64,000 bases of DNA from Hymenobacter negativus. GTDB lineage: Bacteria; Bacteroidota; Bacteroidia; Cytophagales; Hymenobacteraceae. The notes below the pieces were generated by a model. The model saw nothing but the letters and a program-made list of their open reading frames with translations. It was not told where the DNA came from and did no database searches. The stretch's first letter is position 1, and each line of letters opens with the position of its first letter. The position numbers and the translations under genes are program-made. This document shows, in pieces, positions 43,306 to 51,699 of the stretch. The stretch is from the NCBI RefSeq assembly GCF_016056375.1, contig NZ_JAEDAE010000002.1, positions 558,001-622,000 of the forward strand, written 5' to 3'.

Positions 43306-43388
43306 GTCTGTCATTCCGACGCCGGAAGAATCTGAGGACCGCACATTGCCGGGCTTACTTAGATTCCTCCGGCGTCGGAATGACAGAC
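43306..43388. repeat. Intergenic palindromic repeat, family C
   Basis: Arms 43306-43333 and 43361-43388 pair over 28 bp with one mismatch, loop 27 nt. The arm reads GTCTGTCATTCCGACGCC then GGAAGAATCT. It lies between two leftward genes, 12 nt past the stop of the DoxX gene. Confidence 0.85.
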
Positions 43389-43400
43389 CCATTAGCCGGT

Positions 43401-43772
43401 TCAGACGGTGCGGGCCTCGGTGCGGCTGCGCAGCATCAGCACCACCACTAGCAGCACCAGCGCCACAATGGCCGGCACGCCCTTGGCTAGTCCGCCGGGA
43501 ATTTTGGTGGCGTGCATGTACACCGCCCCCAGCATGATAATGATGAGGCCCATGGCCGCCGGGCGCACCGTGCGCGGCACCAGCAGCCCAATGCCGCCCA
43601 GCACCTCGGCCCCCCCGATGAGGACGGCAAACCAGCCCGGCAGGCCCAGGCCTTCAAACATTTTCATGGTGCCGGGCAGGTCCATCAGTTTGTGGCCGCC
43701 CGAGAAAATGAACATGGCGGCCAGCAGGGCCTGCAAAATCCAGGCAATGACGTTACGTACAGAAGGGCTCAT
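43401..43772 (-). CDS. DoxX-family membrane protein
   Basis: 123-aa membrane protein of the DoxX/DoxX-like family with four TM helices. Typical wording is LQALLAAMFIFSGGHKLMDLPGTMKMFEGLGLP in the first third and IGGAEVLGGIGLLVPRTVRPAA in the middle. The family is loosely linked to redox and sulfur metabolism. I start at MSPSVRN (43772), since upstream codons are not plausible protein. The exact role is unknown. Confidence 0.85.
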   Translation of the reverse strand: MSPSVRNVIAWILQALLAAMFIFSGGHKLMDLPGTMKMFEGLGLPGWFAVLIGGAEVLGGIGLLVPRTVRPAAMGLIIIMLGAVYMHATKIPGGLAKGVPAIVALVLLVVVLMLRSRTEARTV

Positions 43773-44169
43773 CGTGAAGCGAGAAAAAGGTGAAAAAGAA
43801 GTTGACAAAAGGTTTTTTGGCGGCCACTGCTTCATGCCGCGCCCGCCGCGCGGCCAATGTCGGCACAATGCCGCGATTTTGGTAAGCCGTGCGGAGACAG
43901 GAAGGAGTTTTCATGCGCTGCAATTGTATTAAAATAAATATATGTTTAACTTTATTTTCGCTGGGTCGCCCGCTTTTGCGCAGCGCACCGGGCCGCAGTC
44001 GGATAATTGAATTTATCCCGATAAGAGTTTAAGTAGTTATACATAGTGAAAACCGTATTTATAGCTTAGCATCTTTTTAGATTTCCGGCGAAATTTGTAT
44101 CAACATTATCGGATAGGTCGCCGCGTGGTATCGAAATATCCTGTCTGTGCGCGTCGGAGTACCACTTAA
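43773..44169. other. 397-bp intergenic region, AT-rich in its middle
   Basis: No secure gene. From about 43920 to 44110 it is strikingly AT-rich for this genome. A possible promoter for the next gene is TTAG at 44066-44069, 20 nt, GAAATTTG at 44090-44097. A 39-codon frame (43913-44032) has a good Shine-Dalgarno site (GGAAGGAG at 43899-43906), but its product is not protein-like enough to call. Confidence 0.5.
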
Positions 44170-44544
44170 ATGCTGTTGGTTATGCACGTTATATACCACG
44201 AACTGTTGCCGGAGAGCTACCTGCTCATCCTGGCGCCCGGCCGGCAGGCCAAATCGGAAGCGGTGCTGGCGCGCTGGCTGCGCCGGGCGCAGCGCAGCGG
44301 CAAGCATTCGGTATGGGTCGATTGCGGCATGTTGGAATCGTTGTCGGCCGAAGCTGCCCGGCTGCTGTGGAACTCGCACTTTCAGCTTCAGGAGCAGCAC
44401 GCGCAACTGGTGCTGGTGCACGTGCCCGAGCGCGTGAAACGCGAGTTGCTGGAACAGGAACTGGGCCCCGCGCCCTGCATGGTGCCCACGCTGCTGGACG
44501 CCGCCCGCCAGGCCAACTGGCACGACTGGAGCCTGGAAGCCTGA
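44170..44544 (+). CDS. STAS-like small protein, unknown function
   Basis: 124-aa protein (120 aa if the ATG at 44182 is used). The central part VWVDCGMLESLSAEAARLLWNSHFQLQEQ followed by LVLVHVPERVKREL has the alternation of a STAS-like anti-sigma-antagonist fold (strand, helix, strand), but the usual phosphorylatable Ser/Thr is not clear. It sits upstream of CheB, CheB-CheR and kinase genes, and a second protein of similar kind lies at 48906-49340. A part in that sensory cassette is inference from position. Confidence 0.65.
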   Translation: MLLVMHVIYHELLPESYLLILAPGRQAKSEAVLARWLRRAQRSGKHSVWVDCGMLESLSAEAARLLWNSHFQLQEQHAQLVLVHVPERVKRELLEQELGPAPCMVPTLLDAARQANWHDWSLEA

Positions 44545-44564
44545 GAAGCCGTTACGGCACCGCG

Positions 44565-44656
44565 GCGTAGAGACGCGACACTTCGCGTCTCATTGTTGAG
44601 CGGCAACTGTGATAAACGATGCCAACGCCGAGACGCGAAGTGTCGCGTCTCTACGC
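44565..44656. repeat. Intergenic palindromic repeat, family B, copy 2
   Basis: Perfect 27-bp arms at 44565-44591 and 44630-44656 with a 38-nt loop. Each arm holds GAGACGCG and CGCGTCTC, so it can fold on itself too. It lies between convergent genes and matches copy 1 at 13893-13986 in its GTAGAGACGC ends. Confidence 0.85.
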
Positions 44657-44684
44657 TTTTCTGACGCCTCAAAAAGATAAGCCG

Positions 44685-45701
44685 TTAGTCTTCGGGCGTG
44701 GCCACGGTGCTGGGGTTGCTGCCGGCCAGCAGGAACTCGCGTAGGCGGTTGATGTGCTTTTTTATGTCGCCCAGCTTCTCTTGCTGCTGCGCACTGTAGG
44801 CAGCTGTGCCGCGCGTGGCCATGCCGGTGAGCAGGTTTTTGCGCTCTTCCATCATGCGCAGGGCAACCCAGAGGGTTTCTTCGAGGTGCTGCTGGGAATT
44901 GTGCAGCAGGCTGTCGGCGGTGTAGGCGTGCCCCGTGTGGCAGCGGTAGCGCAGCACGTTGCCCTCGTTCACTTCCCAGAGGTTGCCGCCACAGTCGGGG
45001 CAGGTGAGGGGCACCAAGTGGGCGATGCGCTCAACGGAGTTGGTATCGCCCACCACTCTTTCGGCAATGGCGGCTTCCTGCCGGAGGTCGTCGGGGATGA
45101 GGGGCTGGGGCGGGGGCGCGGGGCTGTGGGTGATTTCGGCGAGCAGGGCCGCCATCTGGTGCAGGGGCACCACGTAGTCCACGTCTACGTTTTGCAGGGC
45201 CGTTTCGGGCATGCTGGGGAATTCGGCTTCGCCGGGGTCCTGCACGATGGTCACGCCGCCGCAGCGCTTGATAAATTCCAGGCCGGCGGTGCCGTCGTAC
45301 AGCATCCCTGTGAGCACCACGCCCACGGTGCGCGCGCCATAGGCCACGGCCGCCGAACGAAACAGGGTATCGGCGGCGGGGCGGTAGTGGTTTTCGCGCG
45401 GGCCTTTGGTCACCAGCAGGTGGGGCACGCTGCCGTCCTTGGCCAGCAGGTGGCGGTCGGGCGGGGCCAGGTAGAGGGTGCTGGCCTTTAGAGGCTCGCC
45501 GTCGGCAGGCAGGCGGCACGGCAGGGCGGTGTGGCGGGCCAGCCGGTCCACGAGGTGCTGGCCGTCAAAATCGGGGGCGAAGTGCTGAACTACCAGGATG
45601 GCGGCGGGAATGGCAGCCGGGAGGTGGGCCACAAATTCGACCAGGGCGGGCATGCCGCCGGCCGAAGCGCCCACCACAATAAGATAAGTCGGAGCTGCCA
45701 T
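44685..45701 (-). CDS. CheB-type protein methylesterase without receiver
   Basis: 338-aa protein with a CheB methylesterase domain at about 5-190: nucleophile Ser13 in VVGASAGGMPAL, catalytic His in LVVQHFAPDFDGQHLVDRL and Asp in VLTGMLYDGTAGLEFIK. It lacks the N-terminal receiver of classical CheB. The C-terminal part (about 225-338) carries CPDCGGNLWEVNEGNVLRYRCHTGHAYT, a four-Cys/His element probably binding zinc, followed by a helix. No chemoreceptor or CheA gene is nearby, so it probably acts outside chemotaxis proper. It is divergent from the CheB-CheR fusion. Confidence 0.9.
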   Translation of the reverse strand: MAAPTYLIVVGASAGGMPALVEFVAHLPAAIPAAILVVQHFAPDFDGQHLVDRLARHTALPCRLPADGEPLKASTLYLAPPDRHLLAKDGSVPHLLVTKGPRENHYRPAADTLFRSAAVAYGARTVGVVLTGMLYDGTAGLEFIKRCGGVTIVQDPGEAEFPSMPETALQNVDVDYVVPLHQMAALLAEITHSPAPPPQPLIPDDLRQEAAIAERVVGDTNSVERIAHLVPLTCPDCGGNLWEVNEGNVLRYRCHTGHAYTADSLLHNSQQHLEETLWVALRMMEERKNLLTGMATRGTAAYSAQQQEKLGDIKKHINRLREFLLAGSNPSTVATPED

Positions 45702-45771
45702 GAGGAGTGGGGAAAATAGAATTTACTACGGCAAAAGCCTGAGCGTGGCGAAGGCCCGGGGGTTTTTACGG

Positions 45772-45779
45772 TAAATTTG
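45772..45779 (+). promoter_or_regulatory. -7 element of the CheB-CheR fusion gene
   Basis: TAAATTTG is a perfect TAnnTTTG box, giving a leader of roughly 45 nt before the ATG at 45828. No good -33 TTTG is seen at the usual distance. Confidence 0.45.
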
Positions 45780-45827
45780 TTTTGGCCCAGCTCCAAAGGG
45801 AGCAGGGGCTTTCACGCCCGCTGTTTT

Positions 45828-48800
45828 ATGAATCCCACCCCTTCGGCATCCGCGCCCGACGAACCCGGCATCCACATCACCCCGCCCGGCGAAATGCCCC
45901 GAGACGGCGACGAGCCCATTGCCGGCGCCCTGGCCCGGCACCCCGAACACGCAACCGAAAAGTTTCCTCTGGTGGCACTGGGCGGCTCGGCGGGGTCGTT
46001 GGCAGCGTTTGAAGGTTTTTTTCGGGCCATGCCGGCCGATAGCGGGATGGCCTTTATGGTGGTGACGCACCTGCTGCCCGACCAGCCCTCGGAGCTGGCG
46101 CAGGTGCTCCAGCACTTCACCAAAATGCCGGTGTGTGAGGCCAGCGATGGCCAGCGGGTGCGCCCCAACCAGGTGTACGTGATTCCGCCCGGCCGCGACA
46201 TGAGCATTCTGCACGGCATGCTGCTGCTGTTTGCGCCCACGCAGCCGGCGGGCTACCGGCTGCCCATAGACTTCTTTTTCCAGAGCCTGGCCAAGGACGC
46301 GCGCGACCGGGCGGTGTGCATCATCTGCTCGGGGCTGGGTTCGGATGGCACGCTGGGCCTGAAAATGGTGATGGAAAACTTTGGGATGGTGATGGTGCAG
46401 GCCCCCGAAACGGCCGAATTCGACTCGATGCCGCGCTCGGCGCTGGCCACCGAGTTTGTGGATTTTGTGCTGCCCGCTGAGCAACTGCCGGCCAGGCTGC
46501 TGGATTACGTGCGCCACCCCGACACCCGCCCCCGTCGCGAGGAAGCAGACAGCAGCAGCCGCCCGGCCCACGCCCTGCAAAAGATTTTTCACCTCATCCG
46601 GGCCAAAACCGGGCACGACTTCAGCTTTTACAAGCGCAACACGGTGTTTCGGCGCATCGACCGGCGCATGAACTCGCACCAGATTCGGGCGTTTACCCAG
46701 TACGTACGCTACCTCCAGCAGAACCCGGCCGAGGTGGATGCCCTGTTCAGGGAGCTGCTCATCGGCGTGACCAAGTTTTTCCGCGACCGCGAGGCGTTTG
46801 AACAGCTGAAGGCGCGCCTGCTGCCACTGCTGCGCAGCAAGTCTGCCGACAGCACCGTGCGGGTGTGGGCACCCGGCTGCTCTACGGGCGAGGAGGCCTA
46901 TAGCCTGGCCATCACTCTGCTCGAAGGCTTGGGCGAAATGATGCCGACCAGCTACCTCAAGCTCCAGATTTTTGCCACCGACATCAACCCCGACGCCATC
47001 GACTTTGCCCGCGTGGGGCTGTACCCCGAAAACGTGACGGCCGACGTGAGCCCCGAGCGGCTGCGGCGCTTCTTCACCAAAACCGAGGACGGCTACCGCA
47101 TCAAAAAGGAAGTGCGCGACGTGGTGGTGTTTGCCGTGCACGACCTGAACAAGGACGCGCCCTTCACCAAACTCGACCTGCTGGTGTGCCGCAACCTGCT
47201 CATCTACCTCAGCGCCGAGCTCCAGAAAAACCTCATTCCCATCTTCCATTACGCCCTGAACGCGGGCGGGCTGTTGTTTCTGGGGCCGAGCGAAAACCTC
47301 GCCGGCTTCCAAGACCTGTTTATGCCGCTGGACGTGAAGTGGAAAATCTCGCGCCGCTCCGATGTGCCGTCGTCGCTCACACGGCTGGCCAACTTTCCTT
47401 TTGCGCTGGCCCGGCAGCATGCCCAGGCCGCGCCCGTTTCTACCACTGGTCCCATGACTTCCAACAACGCCCGCAAAGAAGCGCCGTTTGCCGCACTGGT
47501 CCAGCGCGTGCTGCTGCGCCAATACACCCCGCCCGCCGTGGTCATCAACCCCAAGGGCGAAATCCTGTACGTGAACGGCCGCACCGGCCGCTACCTGGAG
47601 CCCGCCCCCGGCCTGGGGGCCATGAATGTGTTCGATATGGCCCGCGAAGAGCTCAACTACGAGCTGAGCGAGGCCGTGCACCGGGCCGTGGCTACCCGGC
47701 AGGACGTGGTGGCCGAGGGCGTGAAGCTGCGCCTCGACGCCGGCGTACAGCTGCTGCGCCTTACGGTGAAGGTGCTGGAAGAAGGCGAGCCCCTGGCCGG
47801 CCTGCTGCTGGTAGTGTTTGAGGAGCAGCCCACGCCCCGCCGGCTGCGCCTGGGCAAGGCCACCCTGGCCCCCGACCACGACGCCCAGGTACAAACCCTG
47901 GAAAAGGAGCTGCACTACACCAAGCACCGCCTCCAGACCACCATCGAGGAGATGGAAAGCAGCGTGGAAGAGCTCAAGAGCACCAACGAGGAGCTCCAGA
48001 GTGCCAACGAGGAACTGCAAAGCACCAACGAGGAGGCCATGACCAACAAGGAGGAAATGCAGAGCCTGAACGAGGAACTCATGACCCTCAACCTGCAGTA
48101 CCTCACCAAAACCGAGGAGCTGAGCCAGGCCGCCAACGATATGAAAAACCTGCTCGATGCCACGGAAATAGCCACCATTTTCCTGGACAACGACATGGTG
48201 ATAAAGCGCTTCACGCCGGCTGTGCACCGCATTGTGAACCTGCTGCCCAGCGACGTGGGCCGCCCCATTCTGCACTTTGCCACCACCCTGCGCCACGAAA
48301 ACCTGGCCCAGGACGTGCGCCAGGTGCTCAACAAGTTGGTGACCGTGGAGGCCAACATCCAGACCACCCAGGGCCAGTGGTACGTGATGCGCATCCTGCC
48401 CTACCGCACCCTCGACAACTACATCAGCGGGGCCGTTATCACCTTCACCGACATCACTGCCCTTAAAATCCTGGAGGCCCAGCTGCAGGAAAGCGCCCGC
48501 TTTGCCGAAAGCATTGCCGAAACCCTGCGCGAACCCCTGCTCGTGCTCGATGCCGGGCAGCGGGTGCTGGCCATCAGCGAGGCCTTTGCCACGCTGTTTG
48601 GGCTAGACCGCGCGCGCAGCCTGGGCCAGCTGCTGCGCGAGCTGGACGGCGGGGCCTGGCAGCAGCCCGCCCTGCGCGAACGCCTCGAAACTACCCTGCG
48701 CCACCCGGACCAGCCCTTCGCCGATTTTCCCTACACGGCCACGTTTCCGGGGGCCGGCCCGCGCACGCTGCGCCTGTTTGGGCGGGCCATCACCAGCGGC

Positions 48801-48851
48801 GGGGCCCGCACCGGCCGCCTGCTGCTGGGCGTGGAAGTAGTGGGGGCGTAG
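45828..48851 (+). CDS. CheB-CheR-PAS fusion regulator
   Basis: 1007-aa protein joining a methylesterase and a methyltransferase. The CheB domain is at about 45-220 (LGGSAGSLAAF with Ser54, VVTHLLPDQPSELAQVL, SGLGSDGTLGLKMV). CheR spans about 240-515 (KIFHLIRAKTGHDFSFYK, VWAPGCSTGEEAYSLAITLLEG, FATDINPDAIDFARVGLYPENV, DLLVCRNLLIYL). Then come a PAS-like region (about 560-665), a long coiled coil of NEELQSANEELQST type (about 685-765) and two PAS domains (about 765-885 and 890-1005). No kinase domain follows. It probably controls the kinase at 49569 or a non-chemotactic path. Confidence 0.92.
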   Translation: MNPTPSASAPDEPGIHITPPGEMPRDGDEPIAGALARHPEHATEKFPLVALGGSAGSLAAFEGFFRAMPADSGMAFMVVTHLLPDQPSELAQVLQHFTKMPVCEASDGQRVRPNQVYVIPPGRDMSILHGMLLLFAPTQPAGYRLPIDFFFQSLAKDARDRAVCIICSGLGSDGTLGLKMVMENFGMVMVQAPETAEFDSMPRSALATEFVDFVLPAEQLPARLLDYVRHPDTRPRREEADSSSRPAHALQKIFHLIRAKTGHDFSFYKRNTVFRRIDRRMNSHQIRAFTQYVRYLQQNPAEVDALFRELLIGVTKFFRDREAFEQLKARLLPLLRSKSADSTVRVWAPGCSTGEEAYSLAITLLEGLGEMMPTSYLKLQIFATDINPDAIDFARVGLYPENVTADVSPERLRRFFTKTEDGYRIKKEVRDVVVFAVHDLNKDAPFTKLDLLVCRNLLIYLSAELQKNLIPIFHYALNAGGLLFLGPSENLAGFQDLFMPLDVKWKISRRSDVPSSLTRLANFPFALARQHAQAAPVSTTGPMTSNNARKEAPFAALVQRVLLRQYTPPAVVINPKGEILYVNGRTGRYLEPAPGLGAMNVFDMAREELNYELSEAVHRAVATRQDVVAEGVKLRLDAGVQLLRLTVKVLEEGEPLAGLLLVVFEEQPTPRRLRLGKATLAPDHDAQVQTLEKELHYTKHRLQTTIEEMESSVEELKSTNEELQSANEELQSTNEEAMTNKEEMQSLNEELMTLNLQYLTKTEELSQAANDMKNLLDATEIATIFLDNDMVIKRFTPAVHRIVNLLPSDVGRPILHFATTLRHENLAQDVRQVLNKLVTVEANIQTTQGQWYVMRILPYRTLDNYISGAVITFTDITALKILEAQLQESARFAESIAETLREPLLVLDAGQRVLAISEAFATLFGLDRARSLGQLLRELDGGAWQQPALRERLETTLRHPDQPFADFPYTATFPGAGPRTLRLFGRAITSGGARTGRLLLGVEVVGA

Positions 48852-48905
48852 CGGGCGGATAATGCGGAGGACAAATTAATATTATTGTTTGTCTATATTG
48901 GCGGC

Positions 48906-49340
48906 ATGCAAGCCGTGCCCGTCCTTTCCGTACCCGCTTATTCGCTGGCTTACCAGCAGGGCCTCCACATGGTGGTGCTGCGCTGGCTCAAGCCCTACAC
49001 CGCGGCCGAGGCCCGCAAGTCGTACCAGGCCACGCTGGTGCTGGCCCTGCAGCACGGCTGCGCCCGCTGGCTGCTCGATGCCCGCGGCACCGGCCCGCTT
49101 AACCTGGAGGTGGCGGAGTGGCTCACCCATAAGTTTCTGCCGGCGGTGGCGGTCGGGCTGGCCCCGCACCCGCTGCGGCTGGCCGTCATCTGCCCGCCCG
49201 CCCGCTTCGAGCAGCTGCACACCGACCCCACGGTGGCCGCCGCCGTGAGCGAGGCCCTGGCCGATGAGCGCCCGTACCAGGCCGGCCTGTTCTACGACGA
49301 AGGGGCGGCCGTGGCATGGCTGATGAGCCAGCCGGGGTAG
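48906..49340 (+). CDS. STAS-like protein, unknown function
   Basis: 144-aa protein with alternating strands and helices: YQQGLHMVVLRWLKPYTAAEAR, ARWLLDARGTGPLNLEVAEWLTHKF and LRLAVICPPARF. This resembles SpoIIAA/STAS-like folds that report a state in two-component circuits. The ATG at 48906 is used; a frame from 48885 is also open. It lies between the CheB-CheR fusion (54 nt) and a sensor kinase, and may be functionally tied to both. Confidence 0.65.
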   Translation: MQAVPVLSVPAYSLAYQQGLHMVVLRWLKPYTAAEARKSYQATLVLALQHGCARWLLDARGTGPLNLEVAEWLTHKFLPAVAVGLAPHPLRLAVICPPARFEQLHTDPTVAAAVSEALADERPYQAGLFYDEGAAVAWLMSQPG

Positions 49341-49568
49341 GCCGCCGCAAAGCGGGGTAGCAGCGAAATGGGCCTGCACGTCGGCAATCACCTTGGCGGG
49401 GGATGTCGGAATGGAACTCGTTGGGCATGCGACCAAGGGTTTTTGTTGGAGTGAAACAAGGGCGTCACTTGGCGGCCGGAGGGTAGGCGTTTCGGCGGAG
49501 CTGGCGGCCCGGCGCCGGCCTTGCGCCATAGCCTGCTTATCTTCACTGTATCCCACGCGTTTCTGCTC

Positions 49569-51554
49569 ATGCTGCCCCCCGCCACACCCGCCCTGCCCCC
49601 CGCCGACCCGCACGCCGCGCTGCTGGAGCTGCGCGCCCGCGCCGAACAGCGCCGGCGGCTCGTCACGCAGGCCACCGAGCAGCAAACGCCCCAGGAAATG
49701 CAGCGCCTGGTGCAGGAACTACAGGTGTACCAGATAGAGCTGGAAATGCAGTACGAAGAGCTACTGCTGTCCCAGACCGAAGCCCAGGCGGCCCGCAGCC
49801 AGTACGTTGACCTCTACGACTACGCCCCGGTGGGCTACTTCACCCTCACCGAAGCCGGCCTCATCGAGCAGCTCAACTTTAGCGGGGCCCGGCTGCTGGG
49901 CGCCGTGCGGCAGCGGCTGGCGGGGCGGCGGTTTGCTCTGTTTGTGGCCCCGGCCCAGCGCCTGGCGTTTGGGCAGTTTCTGGCCCGCGTGTTTGGCACC
50001 GACAGCACCCAGAGCCTGGAGCTACCGCTGCAGCAGGAAAATGGCACCCCGTTTTTTGGCCAGCTCGAAGGCCTGCGGGTCGATACGCCCACCGGCCCGC
50101 AGTGCCGCCTGGCGGTGCTCGACACCAGCGCCCGCCAGCAGGCCACGGCGGCCCTGGCCGCCAGCGAGGCCCGCTTCCGCAAGCTCTTCACCGAAACCCA
50201 CACGGCCGTGGTGCTGATGCAGGGCTACCAGGTGGTGGACTGCAACGCCGCCGCCCTGCGCCTGCTGGGCACCGCCGACCGGCGGCAGCTGGTGGGCCGG
50301 CCGGTCTGGGCCCACGCCCCCGAGCGGCAGCCCGACGGCCGCCGCACCATCGACCTGGTTCACGAAGCCATGGCCGATGCCCTACGCAACGGTTCAAAAC
50401 GCTGCGAGGCCCAGATGCAGCGGCTCACGGGCGAGCTGGTGTGGGTGGAAGCCGTGCTTACGCCCATCGAGTTGGACGGGGCCACGCCGGTGGTGCACAT
50501 TCTGTGGCGCGACATCACGGCCGCCCGGCAGGCCCGGCAGGAGCTTCAGCAGGGCAAGGAATTTATCGAAAGCCTGCTGGAGAACACCGTGGACAGCATC
50601 GTGGCCGTCGACCGCGACCAGCGCATCACGGCCTGGAATGCCCAGGCCGCCGCCTATTTCAGGCAGTCTGCCGCCCAGGTCCTGGGCCGCCCCCTGTTCG
50701 AGGTGCTGCCCCACCTCAACGACGAAGGCCGGGAACTGGTGCGCCGCGCCCTGGCCGGCGAGCGTATTAACCTGTTCAGCCGCGAATTCCAGCTGGGCCC
50801 TGGCCGCTACGATGCCCACATCGTGCCCCTGTACCACAGCGGCGAAAGCCAGCCCAGCGGCATGCTCACGGTGGTGCGCGACGTGACCGAGCGCGAGAGC
50901 CTGGCCGAGGAAGCCACCCAGCTGCGCCTGCGCCAGCAGCAGGAAGTGCTGGCCGCCATCCTGGCCACCCAGGAAACCGAGCGCAAGCGCATTGCCGAGG
51001 CCCTGCACAACGGTCTGGGCCAGCTCCTCTACGCCGCCAAGCTCAGCCTGGCGGGCCGGGCCGGGGTGGCGGGGGCACCCGACGGGGCGCTGAACCTGCT
51101 GCAGGAAGCCATCCGGGCCACGCGCACCATTTCCTTTGAGCTCACGCCCGGCGTGCTGGAGGATTTTGGCCTGCAAACCGCCCTGCAGGAGCTGGTGAAG
51201 CGCATTGCGCCGGCCGGCCTGCCCATCCGGCTGCACTTGTCCGGCCTGACCCAGCGCCTCAGCCCGCCGGTTGAGATTGGGGTGTACCGCACCGTGCAGG
51301 AGCTGCTGAACAACGTGATGAAGCACGCCCACGCCACCGAGGCCGTGGTGCACGTGGCCCACGAAAACGGCCGCCTCGAAGTGAGCGTGGAAGACAACGG
51401 CTGCGGTTTCGAGCCGGCCGTGCTGGTGGGGCAGCCGCTGGCCGGCATTGGCCTGGCCGGGGTGCGCAACCGCGTGGCCCTGCTGGGCGGCCGGCTGGCC
51501 ATCCACTCGCGCCTGGGCCGGGGCACCATCGTCAGCTTCGAGCTGGACGTGTGA
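49569..51554 (+). CDS. PAS-containing sensor histidine kinase (NarX/DesK-type)
   Basis: 661-aa cytoplasmic kinase. A N-terminal coiled-coil helix (about 10-75; EMQRLVQELQVYQIELEMQ) is followed by three PAS domains (about 80-195, 200-320 and 330-450), HisKA_3 with ETERKRIAEALHNGLGQ (phospho-His480) and a HATPase domain (about 560-661; ELLNNVMKHAHA, VSVEDNGCGF, GIGLAGVRNRVALLGG). There are no TM segments. The cognate response regulator is not adjacent. The ATG at 49569 (MLPPATP) is preferred over an upstream frame. Confidence 0.92.
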   Translation: MLPPATPALPPADPHAALLELRARAEQRRRLVTQATEQQTPQEMQRLVQELQVYQIELEMQYEELLLSQTEAQAARSQYVDLYDYAPVGYFTLTEAGLIEQLNFSGARLLGAVRQRLAGRRFALFVAPAQRLAFGQFLARVFGTDSTQSLELPLQQENGTPFFGQLEGLRVDTPTGPQCRLAVLDTSARQQATAALAASEARFRKLFTETHTAVVLMQGYQVVDCNAAALRLLGTADRRQLVGRPVWAHAPERQPDGRRTIDLVHEAMADALRNGSKRCEAQMQRLTGELVWVEAVLTPIELDGATPVVHILWRDITAARQARQELQQGKEFIESLLENTVDSIVAVDRDQRITAWNAQAAAYFRQSAAQVLGRPLFEVLPHLNDEGRELVRRALAGERINLFSREFQLGPGRYDAHIVPLYHSGESQPSGMLTVVRDVTERESLAEEATQLRLRQQQEVLAAILATQETERKRIAEALHNGLGQLLYAAKLSLAGRAGVAGAPDGALNLLQEAIRATRTISFELTPGVLEDFGLQTALQELVKRIAPAGLPIRLHLSGLTQRLSPPVEIGVYRTVQELLNNVMKHAHATEAVVHVAHENGRLEVSVEDNGCGFEPAVLVGQPLAGIGLAGVRNRVALLGGRLAIHSRLGRGTIVSFELDV

Positions 51555-51611
51555 GCGAGGAGCCGGGAAGCGGCCTGATTATTGCGCAGCAGCCCGCCAG
51601 TTTCGCCCCCG

Positions 51612-51619
51612 TATTTTCG
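51612..51619 (+). promoter_or_regulatory. Possible -7 element of the MbnP-like gene
   Basis: TATTTTCG is a 7-of-8 match to TAnnTTTG, about 80 nt before the ATG at 51700. The nearest TTG (51582-51584) is 27 nt away, longer than ideal. Confidence 0.3.
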
Positions 51620-51699
51620 GGCCGTCCGGAACCTATGCGCGGCTTCCGCGCTTCTGCAAACAACCCCTGCCCATGACAAACACCTTACTCCGCAAGACC

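Noticed and set aside
43913..44032. 39-codon frame after a GGAAGGAG site
   Set aside because: The product is a mix of Cys, Ile and Arg without helix or signal character, and strong Shine-Dalgarno sites are not a reliable guide in Bacteroidota. There is no coupling to another gene.
45726..48296. An 856-codon frame on the minus strand opposite the CheB-CheR fusion
   Set aside because: Low-complexity His/Gln/Val-rich translation without domains; the plus strand has unmistakable CheB and CheR motifs.
44685..51554. Complete chemotaxis operon
   Set aside because: CheA, CheW and methyl-accepting receptors are absent from the neighbourhood.
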